DNA from: Dromiciops gliroides
Taxonomy: Eukaryota > Chordata > Mammalia > Microbiotheria > Microbiotheriidae
Direction of reading: 5' to 3'
Length of the DNA stretch: 64,000 nt
Assembly (NCBI RefSeq): GCF_019393635.1
Contig: NC_057861.1
Location: forward strand, 546,192,711-546,256,710
Shown here: positions 9,739 to 19,600 of the stretch, in pieces
How positions within the stretch are numbered: the stretch's first letter is position 1
How the letters are laid out: every line of letters starts with the position of its first letter
Program-made: the position numbers and the translations under genes
The notes under the pieces: generated by a model
The model's input: only the letters and a program-made list of their open reading frames with translations
Told to the model about the DNA's origin: nothing
The model's database searches: none

Positions 9739-10150
9739 CTGCTAGATAGCACAGTGGATAGAGCTCTAGGCCTGGAGTCAGGAAGAACTGAATTGAAATC
9801 CAGACTCATTGGGGCAGCTAGGTGGCACAGTGGATAAAGCACCAGCCCTGGAATCAGGAGGACCTGAGTTCAAATTTGGCCTCAGACATTTGACACTTAT
9901 TATTAGCTGTGTCACCCTGGGCAAGTCACTTAACCCTCATTGCCCCACAAAACAAAAAACAAAAGACAAAACAAAATCCAGACTCATCCACTGTGTGACC
10001 TTAGGTAAGTCACTTAACCTTTATTTGCCTCAATTTCCTTATCTGTGCAATGCAGGTAATAACAACCTGTTGTAAAGGGCTATTATAAAGATCGAAGGAA
10101 ATAAATATGTAAAGCATTTAGAATAGTGTCTGGCACATAATAGGCTACGT
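9739..10150 (+). mobile_element. MIR/MAR1-type SINE relic split by a WSINE1-like SINE
   Basis: The head (GCTAGATAGCACAGTGG) runs to AAATCCAGACTCAT. A WSINE1-like SINE occupies 9810-9973 with the 14-bp TSD AAATCCAGACTCAT (9796-9809 and 9974-9987). The host then resumes with GTGTGACCTTAGGTAAGTC and an L2/MIR-like end GTGTCTGGCACATAATAGG. Confidence 0.85.
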
Positions 10151-10189
10151 GTGTATATATATATATATATTATCATCATTGTTTATTAT

Positions 10190-10530
10190 TAATTGACACA
10201 GCATGGGGTACTGGTTCTAGAGTCAGGGGACTTAAGTTTGAATCCTGTTCCAGTACTCAATTACTGCCTGTGTGACTTTGGGTAAATCATTCAGCCACTC
10301 TGTGCCTCAGTTTCCCCTTTGAGGGCTGAGCCAGATGACTTTTTTTTTGCAGGGCAATAAGGGTTAAGTGACTTGCCCAGGGTCACACAGCTAGTAAGTG
10401 TCAAGTGTCTGAGGCCAAATTTGAACTCAGGTCCTCCTGAATCCAGGGCTGGTGCTTTTGCCACTGTACCACCTAGCTGCCCCCTCAGATGACTTCTAAG
10501 GTCCCTTCCAGCTCTCACTCTATGATCCTA
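10190..10530 (+). mobile_element. MIR SINE split by an antisense WSINE1-like SINE
   Basis: The MIR host begins CAGCATGGGGTACTGG and continues through GCCTCAGTTTCC, resuming after the insert as ACTTCTAAGGTCCCTTCC. The inserted SINE is on the minus strand (10341-10485, T-rich tail on the left). Its TSD is CAGATGACT at 10332-10340 and 10486-10494. Confidence 0.85.
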
Positions 10531-10639
10531 TGTGTCAGTGTGCACATCGAGGAACTAAAACCATACTATCATAACCCCAGGAAATCTCCAAACCAATACT
10601 AGATTGTGCTAATATTCTTGGTTTATGGTGCTTAAGCTA

Positions 10640-10800
10640 TTATAATTTGTGAAAGCCAGATTTATTTTAGTTATGTATATTTATATATACATATATATTT
10701 TAGCTTTATATATATTATATATATATTCACACATACATTCACACAACATATATATACACATACATATGCAGACATTTAGATTGCCTTTACTTCCAAACCC
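10640..10800. repeat. AT/AC low-complexity tract
   Basis: Runs of TATATA, ACATAT and CACATAC. The edge AGACATTTAGATTGCC resembles 6862-6880, which also follows an AT tract. Confidence 0.6.
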
Positions 10801-10807
10801 TTTGACA

Positions 10808-10971
10808 CATTTTGATTCCCTGTGTTCTCCAGAGGAAATGAATACGTAGTGGATAGATAAGGGAGTTTGCCTTCTTGGTGGTTGGTGGGGAGAGAACCAA
10901 CAGAGTCATTTGGAATTTGGCTGTCAGATTCCTGAAAGGACTAACTGCTCACTGGGCTTTATAAATAAAAC
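10808..10971 (+). repeat. Copy 2 of a local dispersed pair
   Basis: Diverged direct copy of 8774-8942. It ends at GCTCACTGGGCTTTATAAAT. The upstream edge differs from copy 1. Confidence 0.75.
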
Positions 10972-11004
10972 TTTTTAATTTCCAAATCCTTTAATTCATC
11001 AAAT

Positions 11005-11210
11005 GTTGACCCTAGATTCAGGAAGACCCAAATTCAAATCCAGCTGTGTGACCCTGGGCAAGTCATTTAACCTTTATGTGCCTCAGTTTCCTCAACCATA
11101 AAATGAAATAACAATAATAATAGCACCTACTTCACAAGGTTGTTGGGAGGATCACATGTGATAAAATTTGCAAATTGCTTGTCACATAGTGGGTACTTAT
11201 AAACATTTGT
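11005..11210 (+). mobile_element. MIR/THER1-type SINE relic
   Basis: CCAGCTGTGTGACCCTGGGC, TGCCTCAGTTTCCTCAACC, AAGGTTGTTGGGAGG and CTTGTCACATAGTGGG occur in order. Confidence 0.7.
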
Positions 11211-11253
11211 TCCCTTCCATTCCTTCCCACTTCTCTCCACTAAAGTCTTCCTT

Positions 11254-11414
11254 TGGGGCAGCTGGGTGGCACAATGGATAAAGCACCAGCTCTGGATTCA
11301 GGAGGACCTGAGTTCAAATCTGACCTCAGACACTTGACCCTTATTAGCTGTGTGAACTTGGGCAAGTCACTTAACCCTCATTGCCCCACAACAATTAATT
11401 AATTAATTAATTTT
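11254..11414 (+). mobile_element. WSINE1-like SINE, first of a pair
   Basis: Complete SINE with an (AATT)n tail. It is flanked by TAAAGTCTTCCTT (11241-11253) and TAAAGTATTCCTT (11415-11427), one mismatch. Confidence 0.9.
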
Positions 11415-11428
11415 TAAAGTATTCCTTC

Positions 11429-11585
11429 GGGAGTCAGCTGAGGGAGCAGTGGATAGAGCACTGGCCCTGGAGTCAGGAGTACCTGAGTTCAAATCCAGCC
11501 TCAGACACTTAACACTTACTAGCTGTGTGACTCTGGGCAAGTCACTTAACCCCAATTGCCTCACTTTAAAAAAAAAATTTTTTTT
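11429..11585 (+). mobile_element. WSINE1-like SINE, second of a pair
   Basis: Its head is diverged (GGGAGTCAGCTGAGGGAGCAG). The right flank repeats the same target again as AAGTATTCCTTC (11588-11599), so the target occurs three times around two SINEs. Confidence 0.9.
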
Positions 11586-11759
11586 TAAGTATTCCTTCAG
11601 TGCCTTATTATGGTACAGAGGTGATGCTGAGTTCTTTTAGTCAGAGGAATACTTCTAAAAGGTCTTACTAAGCTGAAAAGGCCTTGTGGAATCATCTAGT
11701 GATGGGCTATGTAACTGTTGTACGAAAACAAGTCCATCTAAATTCAGCTATGCTCTCTG

Positions 11760-12060
11760 GAAATATGTTAACCTAGAGTCAGGAAGATCTAGGCTCAAAT
11801 TTATCTCAGTTATTTAGTAGTTGTATGTTCCTGGGGAAAAATGACAATGTAAATGTAAATAAATAAATAAGCAGATAGATAGAAAGATAGGTGGATGGAT
11901 GGATGGATGAACAAATAAATAGATGAATGAATAGTAATTAATAAACTGTACCACTTACCTCACAGAATTGAAACAATATGTATAAAGAATTTGTGCAAAC
12001 CTGAAAGTACTATATATATATGACATTGTTGTAATTGCCTGGGGTTAAATAGATAAATTG
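11760..12060 (+). mobile_element. MIR-type relic with AAAT/GATG simple repeat
   Basis: CTAGAGTCAGGAAGATC, CTCAAATTTATCTC and GTTCCTGGGG suggest a diverged CORE SINE head. An ATAAATA and GGATGGATG simple repeat follows (about 11860-11940), then low-complexity DNA. Confidence 0.45.
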
Positions 12061-12638
12061 ATGGCAGAAACCATATCTGAATACTGCTCTCCTGACTACT
12101 ATTTAGTCCAGTTCTGTTTTTACTATCCTACATCCCACTCCTTTTTACCCTCCCACCACTAGATTTTCCAATTGGGAAAGTGAGACCTAAATAAGTTAGA
12201 AGACTATGGTCACAAACTGAGTTAGTGGTAAACCCTCTTTTTCAAAAAGATACCACCCTTTTATATCAGATGCCTGGGGAAACATTCTCTTGGAGAATAA
12301 GAAGATTATCTAGTTTGGGTCTCCAAATAAATTTACCCAGAGTCGTGCCCAGAGCAGGGAACTGAAACTCTTGACCTTGTTTCTTATGAATTGCTCAGTG
12401 CCCATCTGTTTGCTAAGCACAGTTGAAGCTAACCCAGTTCCTTCAAAGCCTCCCTGGGCTTCCATCTACTTCACAGAATAAGGATGTAAGAAGTTTTTCT
12501 TCCTCTTCATACTTACCATGGACCATGGAGCCAAGCAGCAAGTATGGAGGTTTGGTTTCCCAGAGGCAAGGTTAGGGAAAAAGCAGAAAGGTACCTGTCC
12601 TATCTAGGTACATACCTAGATGCATACCCTTGAGGCAT
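12061..12638. other. No gene or clear repeat recognised
   Basis: Mixed-composition sequence without long open frames or recognisable repeat consensus. Possibly unique DNA. Confidence 0.4.
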
Positions 12639-12653
12639 AAGGGTGGACATTTG

Positions 12654-12812
12654 TTTGTTTTGTTTTGTTTTTTTAGTGAGGCAATTGAGGTTAAGTGACT
12701 TGCCCAGGGTCACACAGCTAGTAAATGTTAAGTGTCTGAGGCTGGATTTGAACTCAGGTACTCCTGACTCCAGGGCTGGTGCTCTATCCACTGCACCACC
12801 TATCTGCCCCCC
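12654..12812 (-). mobile_element. WSINE1-like SINE with 15-bp TSD
   Basis: Antisense SINE with a T/G-rich tail at the left. Perfect TSD AAGGGTGGACATTTG at 12639-12653 and 12813-12827. Confidence 0.95.
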
Positions 12813-12989
12813 AAGGGTGGACATTTGACAGAAGGTAGAGGAATCAAGTGTGTTAGGGGATCCTTACCCCCACACACACTAAAGACATACAATAAAGTAT
12901 ATACGACAAGGTGACTGATAAATGTGCTTAGATGTAATATTTATTTAAATGTGTCTGTGTTCTCATTGGCTTAGGTATTCTCTCCCTCC

Positions 12990-13330
12990 ATCAGTTCATC
13001 AGTCAATCAACAAGCACTTACTAAATGCTTACTCTGTGCCTGTCACTGTGCTAAGCACTGGGGATAATGTTTCTTTTAAAACAAAAAACTGTCCCTGTTC
13101 TCAAGGAGTTCATAAATCACCAAGTGATTCAGCAAGGGGTCCACTGATGTATTTCAGGAACCAGACTGCAGAGAGTTTTGAAGGAAGCAAGAAAACAAGC
13201 ATTTATTAAGAAACTACTATATGCCAGGCATTGTGTTAAGCACTTTACAAATACCATCTCATTTGATCTTCACAACAACCCTGGGAGGTAGGTGCTCTTA
13301 TTATTCCCATTTTACAGTTAAAGAAAATGA
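12990..13330 (-). mobile_element. Antisense L2 and MIR 3' relics
   Basis: 12990-13115 reads CAACAAGCACTTACTAAATG, GTGCTAAGCACTGGGG and TCTCAAGGAGTTCATAA, an antisense L2 end. 13195-13330 reads GTGTTAAGCACTTTACAAAT, CATCTCATTTGATC and CATTTTACAGTTA, an antisense MIR-like segment. Confidence 0.6.
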
Positions 13331-13334
13331 GGCA

Positions 13335-13918
13335 GTGGAAATTGAGGGAATGCCCATCAATAGGGGAATGGCCAAACAAGTTGTGGTATATGAATGTAAT
13401 GGAATACTATTATGCTCTAAGAAACGATGAGAAGGAGGAGTTCAGAGAAACCTGGAAGGACTTACATGAACTGATCCTTACTGAGAGGAGTAGAACCAGG
13501 ACAACATTGTACACAGCAACAGCAACATTGTATGATGAACAATGGTGATAGACTTGGCTCTTCTCAGCAGCGCAACAATCCAAAACAGTTTCAAAGAACT
13601 CATGATAGAAAATGTTCTCAACATCCAGAAAAAAAAAAAAAAAGGAACTATGCATTATGAATGCAGATTGAACAATACTGTTTCTACTTTGGAGCTGTTT
13701 TTTTTCCTTCTTTTTCGAGGTTTTCCCCTTGTTCTCTGATTCTTCTTTCACAAGATGACTAATGTAGAAATATGTTAACCTATATCAGACTGCTTTCTGT
13801 CTTGCGGAGGAGGGAGGGAAGAAAGGGTGGGAGAAAAATTCGGAACTAAAAATCCTATGAAAACAAATGTTGAAAACTACCTTTATATGTAACTGGAAAA
13901 TAACAAAATACTTTTATT
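13335..13918 (+). mobile_element. L1 LINE 3' end
   Basis: Typical marsupial L1 3' region: GGGAATGCCCATCAATAGGG, GGTATATGAATGTAATGG, ACATGAACTGATCC, AATGGTGATAGACTTGGC, then AACAAATGTTGAAAACTACC and a terminal AATAACAAAATA. It is 5'-truncated, with no ORF2 motif left. Overlapping open frames of 65-113 codons are non-coding 3' UTR. Confidence 0.8.
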
Positions 13919-13925
13919 TATTTTT

Positions 13926-14045
13926 TAAAAGTGAGGCAGACAGTTGACCAGGGTCACATCACTAGTGGATATCTGCAGCTGGATTTCAACTCAGGTCTTC
14001 CTGATTTCAGGCCTAGAACTCTATCCACTGAGTTACCTAAGTACT
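13926..14045 (-). mobile_element. Antisense CORE-SINE relic
   Basis: GACCAGGGTCACATCACTAG, TCAACTCAGGTCTTCCTG and CTCTATCCACTGAGTTACC form a diverged reverse complement of the WSINE/MAR1 head and core. Confidence 0.7.
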
Positions 14046-14049
14046 AAGA

Positions 14050-14595
14050 GTGAAGGAAACGGAAATGAAAATACTGATTACAGACAGTTTTCTTAGCCAG
14101 CTTTCTCAAGGAATTTATTCATGAAGAAGAATGCATATCCAAAGCTCTCCACACTTCATCATTTTGTCCAATTCTTGTCCAGATCCTTCTGTTAATCCTT
14201 CATAAAGGATTCACCCAATATTCTGGAGCTCTCCTTCTGGGTTTTTTAATATTTAAAGCTACCACTGCAGGCTGTCAGCTGTCTCTCTGTTATAATTCAT
14301 TCTTACCACATGATCAGTCAACCTCCTTTGCTGTTCATTTATGTCTTTAATGGTGTCTTTTATAAATGCCATTTCTTGTATATATACCTACTATGGATGG
14401 AGATGGAGTATGAAAGAACACATAGATTAAAAAAAAAAGTATGGGATGAGGAAAGGGGAACAACAATAGCATTTCAGCTGAGCTAGGTAACTATCAGCTC
14501 CTGTCTTCCCCTATCACCCTATATGAACCACCTACAGGGAATCCTGGGACTGGTCATCTGACCTAGCCAATTGCCTCCAATAACTCAAGTTATTG
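14050..14595. other. No gene or recognised repeat
   Basis: Mostly unique-looking sequence with no long open frame. Confidence 0.4.
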
Positions 14596-14609
14596 TTAAG
14601 ATTCTATGG

Positions 14610-14762
14610 GGGGGGCAGCTAGATGGCACAGTGCTTAAGGCACCGGCCCTGGATTCAGGAGTACCTGAGTTCAAATCCGGCCTCAGACACTTGACACTTA
14701 CTAGCTGTGTGACCCTGGGCAAGTCACTTAACCCCCATTGCCTAAATAAATAAATAAACAAA

Positions 14763-14791
<29 letters not shown>
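14610..14791 (+). mobile_element. WSINE1-like SINE, first of a pair
   Basis: Complete SINE with an (AAAT) and roughly 30-base poly-A tail. Left target AAGATTCTATGG 14598-14609; right copy 14792-14803. Confidence 0.93.
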
Positions 14792-14795
<4 letters not shown>

Positions 14796-14803
14796 TTCTA
14801 TGG

Positions 14804-14944
14804 GGGCAGCTAGATGGCACAGTGCCTTCTAGTGGAGTCAGGAGTACCTGAGTTCAAATCCGGCCTCAGACACTTAACACTTACTAGCTGTGTGACCCTG
14901 GGCAAGTCACTTAACCCCAATTGCCTCACCAAAAAAAAAAAAAA
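14804..14944 (+). mobile_element. WSINE1-like SINE, second of a pair
   Basis: The head is internally shortened (CACAGTGCCTTCTAGTGGAGTC). Left target 14792-14803; right target AAGATTTTATGG 14945-14956. This is a triplicated target like that at 11.2-11.6 kb. Confidence 0.93.
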
Positions 14945-15337
14945 AAGATTTTATGGAGGTTCCACAACCAGAATGCTTAAAGGACCATGTGAAACAAAGA
15001 CCTCCTTGCCCACAGTGTTGGAAATCTTCCCCTAAATATCTTCCAGTGTGTCATCAAGGTGTTAGCTGGGAAGTCTGCCCATTGAGGTCTTAGTCTCCAC
15101 CTCTTATGCTTCTCCAGAAGCTTTTCCATATTTCTGAGTATAATAGGAATCCCTGGTGGAGCATCTGTTTGTTTCTCTCTGTGCGTAATAAAGAGCACTT
15201 GGGGAACTGGCCTCTCAGTCAGTGATTCAGGAGAAGGCATCATCTAGATAGAATTAGAGTAAATTTCAGCCTGGGCTCATTCTGTTCTTGTCTTAGACTG
15301 TCCCTCTGAGGAACCTTGAATGCCTACTTCATCAATA

Positions 15338-15939
15338 TGTCATGGGGTGCAGAGCACCCCAGAATTTCTCTGGGGCACACCGAGGAATCTTCTCCTTGAG
15401 AAACTAAACCAGAGGACAGATAACGCCTAGAGGAACCAAATCGGACTGAGCTAGCTTGGGATTCCTACCCTTCATTCTGGTCTCCCTTATCCTGGGGAGA
15501 TAAGTTTGGGTGTGGCTGCGGCCTTTGTGTCCAGAAGAGGGATCCGTAGTCACCCCTCACCCAATTCCTCTAGTCACTACTAGTGGGGGATGGTCCACCT
15601 TCACTAAAGGAACTTTCCACAGGCAGATGGTCCACCTTCACTAAAGGAACTTTCCACAGGCAGATGGTCCACCCCCATCAGGCCTCTATAAAAGTACCTT
15701 CCAGTCTCCTGTTCGAGGAGATTTGGTACCTCTGAGCCATGTGCTTTATGCCAAATCTCCCCATGAAAAGTCTAAGGATTTCTTTCATGGTTTCCCTCCC
15801 CCCACCCTTCCCTTCCCTTGCTCCTAAATAAACAATCACCTTATTCTAACTACGTTTTGTGTGCAAGAGGGTGTAATTCTTTAAAGAGGAATTCCCAAGA
15901 ACCCCAACCCCAACCTGTACCCCATTTCCCACTATATCA
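15338..15939 (+). mobile_element. Solo LTR of an endogenous retrovirus (LTR family A)
   Basis: A 602-bp LTR from TGTCATGGGG to ATATCA (TG...CA ends), with a 4-bp TSD AATA at 15334-15337 and 15940-15943. U3 contains a 37-bp tandem duplication (15589-15625 and 15626-15662, plus an 11-base partial third unit), which looks like a duplicated enhancer. A TATA box lies at 15687-15693 and AATAAA at 15827-15832. No internal retroviral sequence is present, so it is a recombination-derived solo LTR. Confidence 0.92.
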
Positions 15940-15943
15940 AATA

Positions 15944-17690
15944 CTACACCCAAAGAAAAAATACTTGTTACCTCCAGACTACTGAAGCCAAGCTCATTCC
16001 CTGACACCACACACACACACAATCTCTTTCCTGACACCTCAGGCTCTCTAGGTCAGGGTGTTGGAAAGGAGGGGCTGCTACCCCTCCTTTTCTTAGAAGG
16101 GTTACAGGGTTACTGCTAGCCTGGGGTAGAATTTCAAAGTGGTTCAATTTTGATACTTAGTACTGTGCCCTCTGGCTGCCCAAAGTGCACCTTCCCCCAT
16201 GCTGTCCAGTCTGGACTTCACCTGCTTCAGTGTCCTAAAATTTTCTCCCTTTCTTTCCATAATCAAAACTCTCATATTTTCATGGGAGTCATCTAACCTA
16301 GAAGTTAGGAAAAAGAAATCTGATGGATAATATTCCCCATCTTCCCTCAAACTTCCCTGGAAAGGGCTGAATTACAGGGATCTGCACATTTTTAGATCAG
16401 TTTCTTGCTCAGTTCTGTCCCTATTCCCTCCCTATGATAGTAAAAACAAAACAATAAATAATCAAAAAACCAACCAACAACACTAACAACAAAACCACCT
16501 CCCTTGTCTCTCTGCTCTTGGACCAGCCTCATCATACTACCTAATACCCGCTCCTTCTACTCTTTTCTAGAAACTGCCATGTCCCATGTTAAAACAGCCA
16601 GGTCCTCTCTGGCCAATCCCAAGCCTCTCTATCTATAAGCTTAGAGTTGAAAGGGACTTTAAAGGTCATTTTACAGATAAGGGAGCTACTGAGGTCTAAA
16701 ATGGAAAACCTGGGTAAGAAGCTTCTCTCTCTCCCCATTATTCCCATGTCCATCACATGTACTGATGACCCACCAAGGAATGGAGGCCCAGACATCTCAT
16801 CGACAGACTATTAGTAATAAGAACTTGGAAGAACCAGAGAATTCCAGGAATGAGTGGACTCACTGAATGACCTTGGTCCCAGGGTTCTGTTTTCCCCAGA
16901 TTACTACCTTGGAAATCAGCGATGCCCTTGGGTGAGTCCCACCAAACAAAGGTTGGGGAAGCAGGACAGGAACTAGAGAAAATGAGCAGTCAGCACAACT
17001 GTTCCTTCCCTCAAACTACAAATTAAACTCCACTCACATAATATACTCTCAGATATCTAATTTACTTGTGATCTATTGTAATTTCCAAATTTAAAAAAAT
17101 AAGGAAACAAAAGTGGCATTTCTCTTAAAACTGTTTGTCCCTAGAGTTGTCATTCAATCTACACAATATCCCACTGATGATAAAACAAAATCTGGAGGTG
17201 GGATACAGAGAAGAAAGGAAGACATGCCCAAAATACTCTTTGGAGCACTTAATGGTTTGGGGGCCCAATGGAGTGCAGAGAAATGCTCTCAGCTGGGTGT
17301 CTGGGCATTCATTTATTCTCCCCTTTGTGGGTAGAATCACAGCCTCCCTTGCTCACTGGATGCATGGTGAAGAGAGTAATGAGCTCTGGCCTCCCAGAGA
17401 GCTGTCAGGTACGATTTCCATCTCCCTCAGTTTCCTTCAGACATCGAGAATTTTCTGCTGCCCTGGGGAAAACCTCATCTCTAGTTTGTATAGAATGGAT
17501 TGCCCAGACCTGGTTAATGAGCCAGATTCTTCTAGTTGATAATTGACTCCCAGGGCAGGAAGGAGACACTTGGGAAGGTACATTTGATTTTAGGTCAATG
17601 GTTCGACTGGTAAGGGTGGCTGTAGAGTACTAAATGAACCAATAAATGCCACGTCCACTGCTACGTGGAGTGATTAGCTGCCAGGATCAT
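15944..17690. other. Repeat-poor stretch, no gene recognised
   Basis: No SINE, LINE or LTR is evident, apart from a short MIR-like piece near 16640-16700 (TTTTACAGATAAGGGAG). Open frames reach 134 codons (17135-17539, +) but overlap each other in two frames and show no recognisable domain. I do not call a gene. Confidence 0.45.
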
Positions 17691-18060
17691 TAACAAAGGT
17701 CACTAACAAGAATCAGATTTTGAATTGGATGAGACCTCAACTAATATAACTCCCACATTCTACAGAAAAGGAAACTGAGGCGCCAAGAGGTGAAACGACT
17801 TACTCAAAATCATATAAGTAGGGGCAGCTAGGTGGCGCAGTGGATAGAGCACTAGCCCTGGATTCAGAAGGACCTGAGTTCAAATCCAGCCTCAGACACT
17901 TGACACTTACTAGCTGTATGACCCTGGGCCAGTCACTTAACCCCAATTGCCCCAGAAAAAAAAAATCATAAGTAGCAAGCAGGAGAGTAAAGATTAGAAC
18001 TCATTTTCTCTAACTCCAAATTCACTGCCCTTTCCACTGCACCACAAGTATGATATATTA
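17690..18060 (-). mobile_element. Antisense MIR relic split by a WSINE1-like SINE
   Basis: MIR-like host: CTACAGAAAAGGAAACTGAG, TCAAAATCATATAAGTA, then AACTCATTTTCTCTAACTCC and CTTTCCACTGCACCAC. The inserted SINE (17821-17961, plus strand) is flanked by AAAATCATATAAGTA and AAAATCATAAGTA. Confidence 0.8.
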
Positions 18061-18500
18061 CAGAGGCACATCTTTCTACAAGGTCCCGAATCTGACACCC
18101 ACAGAGGGCAATGAGCCCCCTCAGACAAAACTGTCCTCCAGCTATAGCCTGTACTTCTAAACCTAGCCCACTATCTTCCACATGAATGCCACTGGTCACA
18201 GAGGGATCAGGATGACAGTGTCAGGATAATTCAGTATAAGCCCAGCTCTCTGCAACTCCTGTTCATCCTTCTCTTTGAATGGATTGTTCTCCCACAGTAC
18301 TGTCTCATCCAAAGTTGACCAGCCCGACTAGCCCAAATGTTGACTAACTCAGAAAGGGGTAGAATCCATGTTAACTGGAGGAAGCTAAGACCAAAGCCAA
18401 TGAACTGATGTGACCCTGTCTCCAAAGATACAGAATATTCTGCCTTGCACTCACTGCCTCTTTGAGTAACTGCTGAGAGATCTTGTAGCAAAAGGCACTG
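18061..18500. other. No gene or clear repeat
   Basis: Unique-looking sequence. The open frames here are short or run into the adjacent (AG)n repeat. Confidence 0.4.
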
Positions 18501-18502
18501 AT

Positions 18503-18539
18503 GAAGATTAAGATTAAGATTAAGATTAAGATTGAGTTG

Positions 18540-18622
<83 letters not shown>
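18503..18622 (+). repeat. (AAGATT)n hexamer array followed by (AG)n microsatellite
   Basis: About five AAGATT units (18503-18534), then a near-perfect AG dinucleotide array (18546-18622, close to 39 units). The leucine/serine-rich open frames on the minus strand are translations of this array. Confidence 0.95.
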
Positions 18623-18625
<3 letters not shown>

Positions 18626-18638
18626 AGAATCTCTGACT

Positions 18639-18785
18639 CTTTGGGGCAGCTAGGTGGCACAGTGGATAGAGCACTGGCCCTGGAGTCAGGAGGACCTGAG
18701 TTCAAATCCAACCTTAATACTTACTAGCTGTGTGACCCTAGGCAAGTCACTTTAACCCCAATTGCCTCACCAAAAAAAAAAAAAA
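18639..18785 (+). mobile_element. WSINE1-like SINE with 14-bp TSD
   Basis: Complete SINE. TSD AAGAATCTCTGACT (18625-18638) and AAGAACCTCTGACT (18786-18799), one mismatch. Confidence 0.93.
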
Positions 18786-18839
18786 AAGAACCTCTGACTT
18801 AGAGCATTAGGGCTGAAAGCAGGGATGTACTAGAGTATA

Positions 18840-19085
18840 TTTATTAACACAATAAATGAATGAACAAATAAATAAAGACATAAATAAATGAGTTTTTAGT
18901 TAATAGATAAATGAGTGAATGAATTAATAAATAAATGAATAGATAAATAAATAAATAAGTGAACAAAATAAATGAATGAATGAATGAATGAAAAATAAAT
19001 GAATAAATAAATAAGTAAATAGATAATATAATTTATATGTGTATATTGAAATAAATATAATATTAAAAATAAATAATAAAAACAT
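18840..19085. repeat. (AAATAAATG)-type low-complexity tract
   Basis: Long irregular run of AATAAATGAATG motifs passing into AT-rich DNA. It may be the decayed terminal repeat of an L2-type LINE. Confidence 0.8.
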
Positions 19086-19314
19086 AATTTATTAACATAA
19101 GTTGTTACATTGCCAAGGTGAGCATATACACCTTGGAAATTGACAAATACTACAAATCAGGACTTGATTTTCTTTTTTTTTAATTTCTAGACTTAAGAAA
19201 GTGGTGGAGAAAATATGCCGATTAAACTTAAAAGTGGGTGAAGCTACTCCCCCACCCCGAAAGCCTGTTATTAAACATTTACCTGCATACCACTTGCTCA
19301 AAAGTAACCTAATG

Positions 19315-19468
19315 GGGGGCAGCTAGGTGGCACAGTAGATAAAGCACCGGCCCTGGATTCAGGAGTTCCTGAGTTCAAATCTGGCCTCAGACACTTGACA
19401 CTTACTAGCTGTGTGACCCTGGGCAAGTCACTTAACCCCCATTGGCGCCCCCCCCCAAAAAAAAATTA
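19315..19468 (+). mobile_element. WSINE1-like SINE with 15-bp TSD
   Basis: Complete SINE. Perfect TSD AAAAGTAACCTAATG at 19300-19314 and 19469-19483. Confidence 0.95.
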
Positions 19469-19494
19469 AAAAGTAACCTAATGACCACATAACC

Positions 19495-19600
19495 CATCAC
19501 CACCATTTTACAGATAAGTAAACTAAGGCCCAGATTGTGGTGGTGACTTGCCCAAGTACACAAAGCAAGTTAATGACTCAGAGCACAAGACCTGTTGATA
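19495..19600 (-). mobile_element. Antisense MIR relic
   Basis: CATTTTACAGATAAGTAAAC, AAGGCCCAGATTG and GTGACTTGCCCAAGTACAC are an antisense MIR core. Confidence 0.6.

Noticed and set aside
17135..17546. Two overlapping plus-strand frames of 134 and 92 codons in repeat-poor DNA
   Set aside because: Both frames are open across the same bases, with no splice-site pattern, domain or codon bias that I can see. Kept only as a low-interest interval.
18503..18534. AAGATT array as an interstitial telomere
   Set aside because: The unit is not TTAGGG, and it grades into the AG microsatellite.
18231..18711. Leucine/serine-repeat proteins on the minus strand
   Set aside because: Direct translation of the (AG)n microsatellite.
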